Assembly: GCA_051453625.1 (NCBI GenBank)
Contig: JBOZIK010000001.1
Location: 185,882,782 to 185,946,781 of the forward strand
Length of the DNA stretch: 64,000 nucleotides
Direction: 5' to 3'
Origin: Welwitschia mirabilis
Lineage: Eukaryota; Gnetophyta; Gnetopsida; Welwitschiales
Shown here in pieces: positions 1 to 10,659 of the stretch. The notes under the pieces were generated by a model, which saw only the letters and a list, made by a program, of their open reading frames with translations, was not told the origin of the DNA and ran no database searches. Numbering within the stretch: position 1 is the stretch's first letter; each line of letters starts with the position of its first letter. The translations under genes and the position numbers were made by a program.

Positions 1-885
1 GACTAAGGCACTAATGTAAAAACATTCTTAGAAAACGAAAATAAAGTGTGTGTTTTAGTATGCTTATGTGGAAAACAATATTCACCATGTGTAATTTTTA
101 TGAAGGCATCATTTGTAGTTGTCATGTAGGCTATATGTGTACTTAGCATAGAAGAAATCTTGGTGAGTGAAATATATTGTGTTTAGGAAAATACAAAGTT
201 ATAAGAAATACATTATGTTTAAAGGGAATTCATTTGTAAGGAATATGTTATCTTTAGAATCTATTCTTAGTAAATTATATAAGAGGCTAATATTAGAAGG
301 ATTATTTATTTATAAGATTCCTCTTAGGGCTTTATAAATAAAAGGGTATAACAAGATGAAAAACATGACTTGGAGAATGCCTTAGTGGATTACTTGAAGA
401 AAGCATTGGTGGATGGCTTAAAGAAGAGATAAGTGAGAGATCTTAGGGTTGAAGCTTTAGAGAAGCTCTTGATGAGGGACTTAAGAAGACAGATCCTAGT
501 GAAAAATGATGGTTGACTTGTATTCTCTTTTGAAGGTGACCAAGCATCAGATTGGTAAAGCGTGGGCAAGATTTTGACAACCATAGTTAAGGAGAGAACT
601 TATGGAAGATCTACTAGTTTGATTCAAACTTGCAAATATTGTAATTCTTATTTTGATAATAGAAAGTGATTCTTTTAATACTCTATTTCCTACATATTTC
701 TTCTATATTTTTGTTCCTCTCTAGAAATACAATCTCAAAAGTGTTCTTAGGCTCTCATTGCATTAGCTTTGCATCATTTAGTATCAAAGAAAGTTTTAGA
801 TTTTGTGTGGAGTTTGTGTTAGATATAATTTTAGGATGCTATCAAAGAAGATAATAGTTTCTCATCTATAAAAGTGTCTTGTAAA
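1..885. other. AT-rich intergenic DNA, no gene seen
   Basis: Only short, low-complexity open frames of up to about 64 codons are present, with no recognisable domain. Imperfect local repeats around 380-480 (variants of 'aagaagcattggtggatggcttaaagaag') give a reiterated look, but no element boundaries could be set. Confidence 0.5.
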
Positions 886-1053
886 GTAAGAAATAATAAT
901 AAAAAATATCTTACATGTAATGTAAGAGTCTGTGGCTAATTAAACTAATAAAACAAATACATCTATAAGGTAAGAAATAATAATAGAAAATATCTTACAT
1001 ATAATGTAAGAGTCTATGGCTAATTAAACTAATAAAACAAATACATCTATAAA
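886..1053. repeat. Tandem duplication, 84-bp unit, two copies
   Basis: Unit 1 (886-969) and unit 2 (970-1053) both begin 'gtaagaaataataat' and contain 'atatcttacat', 'aatgtaagagtct' and 'ggctaattaaactaataaaac'. They differ at only a few positions, so the duplication is recent compared with most repeats here. No gap separates the copies, so this is probably real rather than an assembly overlap. Confidence 0.85.
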
Positions 1054-1367
1054 ATGTCTCATTTAAAAAGTGAACACATGACTATGGGTTTTTTCTAGCT
1101 TACCACCATCCTTGTAACCATTTGATCTATACACAGAGCTTGAAATTAATTCTTATTATTTTATTTTTGGTAGAATTCCAGATCGGCAACAGCGAAATTT
1201 ATGGATTTTAATTATGCATATAAGGAAGGCATACATGATAAAATGTCTTTCCCTAAGATAGAAGACGTTTGGTTGACTTGGATGTGTGAGGAGACAAGAG
1301 GTCATGAAGGGGAGACAACAAGGAGTTAAGTAGAACAAATTTTATGATTTGAAAAAATGAATATAGC

Positions 1368-2210
1368 ATGCCTTTACTTTATCCTTGTAAAAGGAAGAAA
1401 ATTCTCATTAAGGAAGGCGATAAGCGTGAGGGCAGAGCACTTGCGACTGTGCACACAAGCGCTACAAGCGAGGGCTGCCGAGACAGTGCAGGGTGGCGAG
1501 ATAGCGAGTCGGTAGAGTGGAGCGTTTGCAAGGGGATCCGCAATCAGCACATGGAGGAATCAATGGCAGACAGTGAGGAAGATGGGATGGAGGTGGAGNN
1601 NNNNNNNNAACCTAAAGAACAAAGGGGAAACAGTGAGCGAAGAGGCCAAGGTGACGCAACAAATGCGCTCGGGGCAGTGGACTGCTAGTGCACAGGCACT
1701 AGTAAAGGGATGAAGTGCTTGCAGAGTCACACCTACAGGCACACAAGGTGAGGATTTAGCGGCACCAAGAGGCAGGAGATACTGAGAGGGAAGCGAGCCG
1801 GTGAATAGTGTATAGGCGAGGAAGGTGCGTAGTTGAACGCAGGTGAATACAGATAAATGCTGATGGAGATTTGTGCACCGACAGCGAGGGAAACCGCAGG
1901 GCTAAAGAGGAACCATGAGTGAAAGATGCAGCTGGAAAAAAAAAAAGCACAAGGTGCACAGCCGAGGGCCTGTGCATTGGAAGGTCTGTAGCTAGTGCCT
2001 GTGGGCGCTGAGGGGAAGAGGCCACAATTTGGCTACATGCAAGGCTGCGGGTAGGAGCGGGAAACGCAGATGTGGGAAACAGCGGTTGTGCAGTAGTCAC
2101 CAAGATCTGTGAGAGTGTAGGGCGGGCACTGCTAGAAACGCACGAAGGGCGTAGGTTGGTGGTGAAGGAGGTTCTACCGAGGAGAAGCCAAATGGGTTTT
2201 CCAGACATAC
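1368..2210. other. GC-rich island of unknown origin with 10-N gap
   Basis: Base composition switches sharply here from AT-rich to GC-rich and back. The plus strand is G/A-rich and low in C, so a plus-strand frame at 1368-1688 is rich in Glu, Arg, Gly and Ser, and a minus-strand frame of 150 codons (1756-2208) is rich in Ser, Pro and Leu. Neither resembles a known protein. The skewed composition and mutually exclusive open frames suggest a repeat fragment, such as part of an LTR or a captured segment. A run of 10 N lies at 1599-1608. Confidence 0.4.
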
Positions 2211-2284
2211 TATATTAAGGTTTCCATGGTGAGAAATAAAATAAAGGCTAAGGCAACATATAAAAATAAGAAAATTCTTTCAAA

Positions 2285-2352
2285 AGATATCTATTTTCCG
2301 ACTAAGGGTTTGAACCTCAGACCATCGCTTGTGATAACCGGCTAACTTACAA
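2285..2352 (-). repeat. tRNA-like SINE fragment
   Basis: On the minus strand 'aggttcaaaccct' is a good RNA polymerase III box B (GGTTCRANNCC). It is preceded by 'gttagccggttatcacaagcgat', which resembles the D-arm region of a tRNA. No cloverleaf closes, so I read it as a decayed tRNA-derived SINE head rather than a tRNA gene. Confidence 0.4.
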
Positions 2353-2419
2353 AACAACTTTGACAAGGATTAGAAGATGATTATAGTTAAGGTCTACTTT
2401 ACAAGGGTGCCTATTGTTG

Positions 2420-4230
2420 TACACCACATTTTTATTTAATTGACTTTACTTCATGAATTAAGCCTAAGTCAACTCATTCTTAATCAAGCTTAACTCAGAG
2501 TTTCTTAATTAAAAGGTGTTGATAAAACATGTAGATAAAATTCAAGACTATTAAAGGTATAGATATCCTTAATGCATGTGGAACACCATTTTATAAATTA
2601 AAATCATATCAAAACTTATGATGTTTTTATGAGGAAAATTCAACACTACCATTTCATGCAATAATTTGCTTCATCATATACAAGCAATAAAGTAAAGAAA
2701 AGTGATACTTAAATAATAAAATACCATGAGACAAATCAGGTTATCAGTTAAACAAATACTGCTTTAGTAATAGAGATCAAGTTTGAGTACATGTAACACA
2801 CAGCTGTTTCATAAGAGCTTCAAAACTAACTTCAACAGTAAACATGCCACACAAAAATTGAAGTAAAGGATGACATATAACACCCACATACCTATAGAAG
2901 TAAACACATAGGTAACATGCAGTTATCAACAGAATCACTGGTTCTTCTCTTCATCCCCGCATGCAATATTTTCTACACAAGCACATGCGGTATGAGAATT
3001 TCTATTCGTCATAACTCCTAGTGTGATCCACGACAAAGAACAAGTTGGGAAGATTCTCAAGAACCAAATAGACAACTTGACCATGACTGCTCATCTAATT
3101 AGCATTATCTTCTTTAATAACATCTAATCATAGCAAGTAAGCCAGTTGCATGCAACCTGGAGGAACACGATTTTCATAATAGTGTGCATATCTTTCCCTT
3201 TCATCTTGGAGGTTCGATCCAGTTACCTTGGGACTCACAATAGAGAGGTCCACTCTCAAAGGCTGGTTACCTCAATCAGAATTAAATTTCATAATTTATT
3301 TTCACCAAAGTCCATGGTCAATGAGATACTCAAGGCTTACAAGAGTTTAGTCACAATAACTCAACTATGACAAATGACAACAAGATCACTTGAGTTTCAC
3401 AAGAAGATCACAGAACTTAGACTCAACAAACTCTTGGAAGACTCACACAAGATGTAGGTAACAGACTACAATATATGAGGAAACATTAACACATGCATAA
3501 CAATAAGATACATTGCATTCATTTCAAGCTATAAAATTCAAGAAAAAGAGATTTAAAACACAAGGCATGCAAATATGTAAAAAGAGGATTTATGGACCAC
3601 ACTTATCCTTAGTGAAGTCCAACATGCTCCTAGAGGGAATCAATTTCCACATAATCAATTTGCAAAATATTATTCTAAAGATCACTATTTTAAGTATTTA
3701 TGATAGGGGACTACTAGTAGCAGTGACGGTAGGGTTAGGTTTCACAAATAGTTCAGGTTTCCTTAACCCTTTCTTTCCAAGTCTGGCCATTGGGGATGAA
3801 CAATAACATAATATCATCTGATAAAACATTTTAACTATATGCAATAAATAACATGAATTAATGCTTAAGATCACATGTAAAATACTAGTGCATGAATAAG
3901 ATAAAGTTAAGAAAATTAATATCAAGCTGTAGTTGCAAGAAATCTAAAATACATCAAGAAATATGATGTTAACTACATCTAACAGATAATCATGTATAAT
4001 CAATATTAATCTCCAAATAAACTAAATCTCTAACAAGATATTAACTCTAAGTTAATCTTCAATAAATTTTAGAATAATATTTTACAATTGCATATAATTT
4101 TACCATTACTTTTAGTTCAGATTCTTTTAATTTTTCAACTAAAAGTTAAGATTATTTATTATTAAAAGAAATTTTAATCTTTAATTATTTATTAAAGTAA
4201 CTAGAAGGGTTTCCAACCTTATTAGAACTT
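2420..4230. other. AT-rich intergenic DNA, no gene seen
   Basis: Open frames do not exceed about 100 codons, and the longest (3513-3806, plus) has no recognisable domain or biased codon use. No transposon domain, microsatellite or RNA gene was recognised. Confidence 0.45.
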
Positions 4231-4249
4231 TGGATGTGACACTTTATAA

Positions 4250-5493
4250 AATGAAGGGCTTAAAGGCACAAAATCTTTCATAATACAACATCATCTCGAT
4301 AAACATAATATCTATATCTATAATAATAAAATTATTTTAATTAAATTATTAAGCTAAAGCTTTAGATCTTTTTAAAAGTATGAACATGATATTCACTCTT
4401 GCATGACTTCATTTCTTAGTAAGAATTAATATGTTGTTAAGTATCCTTAGTAATGATTCTTGACAAAATATATACATTAAATCTTGCATCTTTTCATGGT
4501 ATCTTGTGATCTTTTAATCTTTATGGAAATGAGAATTCCATGGATCACTGAATGAGGTAATGGAATGTAAGAACCCCATAGATCGCCAAATGAGATATTG
4601 GAATTGATAAATCTACAAATAACCAAATGAGGTAGTGGACTTCACAAATTGCTGAATAAGGCAGTGAAGCATAAGAAACCCACAGATCACTGAATGAGAT
4701 ATGGAATTAATAAATCCATAGGTCGCTAAATAAGGCAGTTGAGTCCACAGATCACTGAATGAGATAGTGGAGGAACAATATATAAATATTTATTAAATAG
4801 AACCACAGATCGTTGAATGAGGAAGTGGAAAATAAAACCACAAATCACTGAATGAGGTAGTAAAAGAAAAACATATTATTTTGATTTCATTTCCATAAAT
4901 CCATCTATTGAGATCTTATTTTCATTTCATTCTAAACTATCTTATGTCTTGCAATTGTTTGACCTTTATCTTTTCCTTTCTTAGGCCACACTAGGGACTG
5001 TGATGATTTACAGTTCTTACTCTAGACTACTTTGTATTAAACATGTGCTAAAATGGAGCATAGTAAAAGCTAATTTATCTTGCCAAGAAGGGCATGTGAA
5101 GATAAAATATTGATTATCCATCTTATGCTTGAAAGATATTAAATAGAATTATTTTTTTCACCCCTATAACTTATAATCTACTATGTTTTGTGATTGACTT
5201 ATGATAGTCTTTTACTTGTAAAACATTTATAACCACGTACCTTTATGATATTAACTTGATCTATTTCTTTAAGTTTGATTTTCACTAAAAATGACTTATT
5301 GTTATAGTAATACTTGAAGCCTTAGTTGAATAAGTATTATTTTTCTATCATAAATTGATTCAAGTGATTTATACGTTATCTTTATGCCTTATTAAACTAT
5401 AAGTTTTAAGTTTTTTAATTAAAAATATGGGATCTTACATTTTGATAATTGAGTAACATTCATAGTTTTTGATTTAAAAATGTAGATGCTACA
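4250..5493 (+). mobile_element. Minisatellite-bearing LTR, copy A (plus orientation)
   Basis: This degenerate long terminal repeat is shared with copies B (8840-10345), C (53221 onward) and D (61881-63425). From left to right it holds a minisatellite (4518-4875), a conserved unique tract ('cttatgtcttgcaatt', 'aaatggagcatagtaaaa', 'gatttatcttgccaa') and a right end '...gatgctaca'. A primer-binding site like that for initiator tRNA-Met follows directly, which makes this the 5' LTR side of a plus-strand element. The left border is uncertain. No matching internal coding region follows, so the element is truncated or very decayed. Confidence 0.7.
4518..4875. repeat. Minisatellite of 'CCACAGATCACTGAATGAGG' type inside LTR A
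   Basis: About nine or ten imperfect units run along the consensus 'ccacagatcactgaatgagg' followed by 'tagtgga' and a variable spacer, with a period of roughly 30-45 bp. Each unit begins with CCAC/CCAT and ends with GTGG/ATGG, so it has short inverted ends. The same array is found in the three other LTR copies in this window. Confidence 0.85.
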
Positions 5494-5600
5494 TTTTGAC
5501 ATCAGAGCAAGTTGAAGTTTTTGGCTATAGAATTATGGGTATTAGAGCAAGTTGAAGTTTTTGGCTATTGAAATTGGGATTTTACATTTTAGTATTAAAG
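5443..5600 (+). other. Cluster of four imperfect tRNA-Met primer-binding sites
   Basis: The plant Copia-type primer-binding site is TGGTATCAGAGC, complementary to the 3' end of initiator tRNA-Met. Variants occur at 5443 (TGATAATTGAG), 5497-5508 (TGACATCAGAGC), 5536-5548 (TGGGTATTAGAGC) and 5590-5600 (TAGTATTAAAG). Three of them follow an LTR-end-like 'acatttt', and two share the downstream 'aagttgaagtttttggctat'. The junction between LTR and internal region has therefore been tandemly multiplied. Confidence 0.65.
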
Positions 5601-5609
5601 ACAAGGTTG

Positions 5610-6750
5610 CAGGTTTTACTAGGGATAGTTGTTGTGAAGTTGTTATAAGTCTTAAAATCAAGAAAAGAGAGTTTTATCTAAAAACTTTTCTTTATAAACT
5701 ATAAGTATTCAATTTCTGGCTTATATGTCTAGTGAAACCGTTGATGCAAAGAGTCTTGTTAGAATCTAAAGCATAGTGTAATGCTTACTGTGAAGTTTAC
5801 ATTGTGCTTGGTTTGCTTAGATTAGTTTCAACTAATGGACAAATGTTTGGATTCTTAATATGATAAAACTTGAAATCAGTTATAACTATCATTGAAATCT
5901 ACTCATTTTATAATGCCTTTAAGTCGACACATTCAATTTTGTGCTCTACCACTTAAATAAATTATAAGGGATGCAAAGAGAGGAAAAGAAAGCATAGTGA
6001 AAAAGCTATTGAAGAAGCTCAATGATACTAACCATAGCTAATCAAAAGCACATGATTAAGTTTGTTTATAAGAGAATATTCTTCACGTTTAAGGAGGCTT
6101 GTGTTGGTTCATGAACTAACTTGAATGCTTCCTATCATAGCATTTATAGTAAAATATATAAACATTATATACATATATATGTTTTTTTCCTTAAAAGGCA
6201 TATTTTATACATACATATTTAACATACTTGTGTATTCCTTTTACTTTATTTATGACATTGAAAAAATAAATAAATAAATAATCACAAAAGGAAGATTGTA
6301 AAATAAAAAAAAAAGGTTCCTAATGATGATAAAACATTATGAACTATAATAAAACTTAATAATAACTATGTATAAAAGAGGAGTTTATTATAGGGGAAGA
6401 ATATTACATAGCTTAGAAATATTTATTATCACTGAAATTAGTTAGTGTCTACTTTGGAGGTCTAAGTCACAAAAGTTTTTAGTTTAATCTAAGTCTTTGT
6501 AACCTTTTTTTAGGTAATTACTTAGTGAACGTCATTACTTTCCTAATTATATTTATCAAAGCTTTCTTTATTTTCCATAAATCTCTAAACCATTATGACT
6601 TTATAATATTCATATGCTATTAAATCTTAACTAATCATGAGAACATGTTAGAATTAGAACCAAGTTATATTTATAATGAAAGTTATTAACTAAAATTAAA
6701 AGTGTAGCTATGACTTCATCATAAATTGATAAAAAATAAAAAGTTATGTT
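5610..6750. other. AT-rich DNA downstream of LTR A, no coding domain seen
   Basis: By position this should be the internal region of the element that begins with LTR A. No gag, protease, integrase or reverse transcriptase motif was found on either strand, so it is either a non-autonomous element or decayed past recognition. Confidence 0.4.
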
Positions 6751-6754
6751 AGAT

Positions 6755-6935
6755 GTAGAATGTTAATGATTGCTTACCAAAGTGGTAATATCACAGACAC
6801 AGACTCAGAGGTCTAGAGTTCAAACCTTGGCAGGGGTAGAGAATGTAAAAAATTGAATAGATTTTATAATCCCAAGTGCCATTAGACATTTTTATGGCAT
6901 AAAATCACTTATTTGATATCCCTTTAAAAACCAAA
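6755..6935 (+). mobile_element. tRNA-derived SINE, copy 1
   Basis: A tRNA-like head ('gcttaccaaagtggtaatat') is followed by the box B 'gagttcaaacc' at 6816-6826. A tail with 'cccaagtgccattagacat' and 'tatggcataaaatcac' starts 56 bp after box B. The same box B-to-tail order and nearly the same spacing recur at 21045-21230, which identifies a dispersed SINE family and not chance box B matches. Confidence 0.7.
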
Positions 6936-7610
6936 GATGTAGAATCAATTCTATAACCATAAATAAAGTTAATAATTATAAGAATTCACTTAGGAATATG
7001 AAATAGATGCATTATAGTGGAAACCTAAGATTTCTTTTTTAAGTTTTGAGGTGAAACTTTTTAAGGGATAAAGAACTGTCATGTCCAAATTTTCAAAGCT
7101 CTAAGGATTTGGCCCAACTAGTTAATTAAGGACTAAACAAAAATAATTATTATCTGGTGTAATCTACTAAGCTAATTTAATTGCTATCTTATTTATTTAT
7201 TCTTTATTTATTTGCATATTATCATTTGAGATGTAATTCTTTAATTTGTAAAAACTTTTTTACTATAATTATTATTTTAAATGCCTTTTTTTCTTTTAAC
7301 TACTATAATTTATAATATTATTTTTGTAGTCTTTTCTTGTTCATGACAAATAGTGGCATGCTTTTAAAGTTTTGGAATTTCCTTCTAAATGATTTATTTG
7401 AGTTAGAATTAATGATTATTTTGTAATTTCAAAAGATTATATTGCCATGTGACTAACTTGTCTTCTTTTTACTTATTTTAAAAAGTGCTAAAGAACTTGC
7501 ATCTTGTAACTTAGGTGAGCATTTTTTCATGATTATTACTTATTAGAAAAATAAATATTTGACATGATGAGCAGTTAATGTTATGATAAAATATTAAAGG
7601 AATCTAGTGG
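6936..7610. other. AT-rich intergenic DNA, no gene seen
   Basis: No open frame above 60 codons and no recognisable repeat or RNA gene was found in this stretch. Confidence 0.45.
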
Positions 7611-7940
7611 CTAGGAAAAGTAATGATTAGGGGCTATGGAATCATGACCATCTTTTCTAAGATAGTGTCTCTTCATATCCTTTTGAAAATAGTGTTTCTT
7701 CATATCCTCTTCAAGATAGCATCTCTTCATATCATCTTTAAGATAATGACTCTTCATGTTCCCTTCGTCTTTGGACTCAACAATAATGAGGCCTATTTCG
7801 TATTTCAATGAGGTGGACCATGTCATTTGTTTATTGACATGGTCATACCAACCATGATGGACATCAGGGAATATCATGACCATCATCAACAAATTTGACG
7901 ACACATCACACACACTTCTGATATGTAATCTTCCAAACAT
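7611..7940 (-). CDS. 109-codon open frame with four 9-residue repeats, function unknown
   Basis: I do not recognise this protein. Its C-terminal half carries four near-repeats of nine residues of the type D-M-K-R-H-Y-L-x-K/E (NMKSHYLKD, DMKRCYLEE, DMKKHYFQK, DMKRHYLRK), encoded by a 27-bp tandem repeat at about 7661-7768 whose length keeps the frame. The N-terminal half has no clear domain. The flanks are AT-rich with transposon remnants on both sides and no obvious promoter or intron signals. It could be a fragment of a retroelement or host gene, or simply a non-coding tandem repeat whose 27-bp period happens to keep a frame open. Confidence 0.25.
   Translation of the reverse strand: MFGRLHIRSVCDVSSNLLMMVMIFPDVHHGWYDHVNKQMTWSTSLKYEIGLIIVESKDEGNMKSHYLKDDMKRCYLEEDMKKHYFQKDMKRHYLRKDGHDSIAPNHYFS
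7661..7768. repeat. 27-bp tandem repeat, four copies
   Basis: Four adjacent units of exactly 27 bp follow the consensus 'aagatagtgtctcttcatat' plus 'cctcttc'. Differences among units are mostly single substitutions. The period equals nine codons and is open in one minus-strand frame. Confidence 0.85.
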
Positions 7941-8839
7941 TTAAGCAACATGATAGGTATCCCTAATTAAACAACTACTTCTTTATCTAAATATAAAGTA
8001 ATAATAAAAAAATATTATAGTTATTATTGGCCAAGAGAAATTTAAAAGAATTCACAAAATTACTTAACGAAAATATATTTTTAATATTAAATTATATCTT
8101 ACTTTTAAAATGATATAGATTTCCTTTTTAAAGGTTAAATGTTAGAGTAGACAATTATCTACTTTTTCTCATATAGAATGTCATACATATTACAAAGATA
8201 TTTATTAGTAAATCTTTTATATTAATTATATTTTAATCTTTAATAGTTGATTAGTTTTTTAATTTTAAGAAGTTAAGAATATTTCTAGTTTTGTAAAAGC
8301 ATTTAAAAATAATTTTACTACAAATTTTCAAATTAAAAATTTTTAAATTAACATTTTTATTTTTTGTTTTTCTTTTTTTATTCTCTAAGACTAAAACTTG
8401 TAACCTTCCATCTATACCATTATAACTTATTAATTAAATAGTTTTAAGATTAAAAAAAATTTAATCAATATTTTTTAATTTTATTTATTTATTTATTTTT
8501 ACTTACTAAGGTTTAAACCTACAACCTTTCATTCTTATCATTATAACTTAACCATTTGAACTATAATTTATTAATGTTAATATTTAATAAAAAATAATAA
8601 ACAATATCAGTTAACCGTTCTAACACATAATGGTGGGTCATTATTTCATTGATGGCAATTCTGTATGGTCATTCTAGTAGCCATGCCACATTTGCATGGC
8701 ATTTGTAACTTATGTACCACATCTTAGTAATTAAGAAATAGGCTACATAAGAGCCAATTTCTTTATCTTCTTGTTATGTATAGCATTTACTTTCCTTTTT
8801 ATTAGTATGCTTTGAAAAATATTTATTATTAAATATTGG
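7941..8839. other. AT-rich DNA with decayed tRNA-like fragments
   Basis: At about 8385-8445 and 8505-8570 two similar minus-strand stretches carry box B-like 'aggtttaaacctta' and 'aaggttacaagtttt' followed by runs resembling a tRNA-derived head. They look like eroded SINE heads. Nothing else was recognised. Confidence 0.35.
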
Positions 8840-8949
8840 CAACCTTAAACCTTGGAGCTTTGAAAGCATTAAGAGTTTTAAAAATGTTGGAGTCTTGGAA
8901 TCCTTGAAGTCTTAAAGTCTTTAGAAGATTAGAAAATTTGCATCGAATT

Positions 8950-9145
8950 TTGGGTATGGTCTCTTATTATTGGATTTTTTTTTATGATCCTACATTTATC
9001 TACATTCTTGTATGATCCTTAATTTTGCATCTTTGTATAGTTCTTTATCCTTGCATCTCTGTGTGGTCCTTGGATTTATCTTTATTTCTTTTATGGTCCT
9101 GTTTAATCCTTAAATCTTGTATGGTCCTATTTAGTACCTTTTTTA
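8950..9145. repeat. Degenerate ~30-bp repeat 'cttgtatggtccttaattttg' in LTR B
   Basis: About six imperfect units containing 'tatggtcc/tatgatcc' spaced by 25-35 bp ('ttgtatgatccttaattttg', 'tgtgtggtccttggatttat', 'cttgtatggtcctatttag'). In copies C and D the corresponding stretch is essentially single copy, so the array expanded in this copy only. Confidence 0.6.
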
Positions 9146-9344
9146 TCACTTTCTTGATAAATCTTGTGAAATTTGATTTGTATTACTTACTTGAAATATG
9201 TGTTAGTGTGATGGAATTTCAAATTTTACTCTTACACAAATTCATTTCTTAGTAAGAATTGATATCTTGTTTGAGAAACTCTGTGACATTAAATAGTGCA
9301 TCATCTCAATATATTTGGTGACCTTTTAATCTTTATGGAAATGA

Positions 9345-9720
9345 GAATTCCATAGATCGCTAAATGAGGTGGTAAAATATGAGAATCCACATGGATCACT
9401 AAATGAGGTAGTGGGATTGATAAATCCACAGATTGTTGAGTAAGGTAGTGGACTTCACAAATCGTTGAATGAGGCAGTAAAGTATGAGAAACCCATCGAT
9501 TATCGAATGAGATAATGGGATTATTAGATCCATAGATCACTGAATGACGTAGTGGACTCCATAGATCGCTAAATGAGGAAGTGGAGAAAAAGTATATGAA
9601 TATTTATTAAATGGAACAACAGATTGTTAAATAAGGTAATGGGGAATGATTATCCATAGATAACCAAATGAGTTAGTGGAAAATAAAGCCATAAATAACC
9701 AAATGAGGTAGTGAAAAAAA
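9345..9720. repeat. Minisatellite inside LTR B
   Basis: About ten units of the same consensus as at 4518-4875 ('atagatcgctaaatgaggtag', 'acagattgttgagtaaggtag'). Units are diverged from one another at several positions, so the array is old or poorly homogenised. Confidence 0.85.
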
Positions 9721-10289
9721 AAGTATTATTCTCATTTCATTTTCATAAATCTATATCTCGAGAAATTATTCTTGTTTCATTCTAAATTATCTTATGTCTT
9801 GCAATTCTTTAACCTTTATCTTTGCTTTGTTTGGGTCATATTGGGGATTGTGATGATTAACACTTCTTATTATATATCATTTTGTATTAAACAGGTGTTA
9901 AAATGGAGCATAGTAAAAAGCTGATTTATCTTACCAACGAGGGCATGTAAAGATAAATTATTGATTATCCATCTTATTATTGAAAGATATTAAATAGAGT
10001 AACTTGTTCACCATTGTAACTTGTAATCTGTTATGTCTTGTGGTTTACTTTTGGTAGTCTTTTATTGGAAACAGATTTGTAACAATATACCTTTATGATA
10101 TTAAATTAATCTATTTCTTAAACTTTGGCTTTAATTGAAAATGGATTATTGTTATTGCTATACTTAAAGCCTCAGTGGAATAAGTATTTTTTCTATCATA
10201 AATTGCTTTACGTGATTTAGTATCTTATCTTTGTACCTTATTAAACTATAAGTTTTAAGTTTTTGAGTTAAACATATGGGACCTCACAT

Positions 10290-10412
10290 TTTGGTAATTG
10301 AAAAACATTCATGGTTCTTAGATTAAAAATGTGGATGTTTCATTTTAGTATTAGAGCAAGTTGAAGTTTTTAGCTATAGAATTGTAGGTATTACATTTTG
10401 GTATTAGAGCAA
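10290..10412 (+). other. Repeated primer-binding sites after LTR B
   Basis: Three primer-binding-site variants follow LTR B: TGGTAATTGAAA at about 10292, TAGTATTAGAGC at 10346-10357, and TGGTATTAGAGC at 10399-10410, which matches the initiator tRNA-Met site at 11 of 12 positions. As in copy A, 'aagttgaagttttt.gctat' follows them. Confidence 0.65.
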
Positions 10413-10659
10413 GTTTGAAATTTTTGGCTACTGAAATTAGGACTTTACACTTAGATAGTCTAAGTGTAATGATTTGTTATGAAAAAAAAAAAATTCACCA
10501 AGTAGTGAAAAATATTTTTTTTTAACCAGTATTTTGATGATACTTCTTTAGTGTCACAACATACAAGTAGTAACATTAATGATGTCAAGTCTAGTATTGA
10601 AATATTTTGTGCAGGTTCTGCTTTCAAAAGTAATTGTAATAAGTCTAAGATTATTACTA

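Larger units (their letters stand above)
8840..10345 (+). mobile_element. Minisatellite-bearing LTR, copy B (plus orientation)
   Basis: This second plus-strand copy of the LTR family aligns with copy A from 'tcatttcttagtaagaatt' (about 9241) through the minisatellite and the conserved unique tract to the end 'gatgtttcattttagtattagagc'. Its left part also matches the inner part of copy C in reverse complement (the 'caagaatttaaat' and 'tttgaaag' stretches). A primer-binding site follows the right end, as in copy A. Copies A and B lie 4.85 kb apart in the same orientation. Because both have primer-binding sites, they are better read as two 5' ends than as the two LTRs of one element. Confidence 0.7.

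Noticed and set aside
4250-10345. LTR copies A and B as the two LTRs of one 6-kb element
   Set aside because: Both are followed by primer-binding sites, so both look like 5' LTR ends, and no polypurine tract or coding region was found between them. Not fully excluded.
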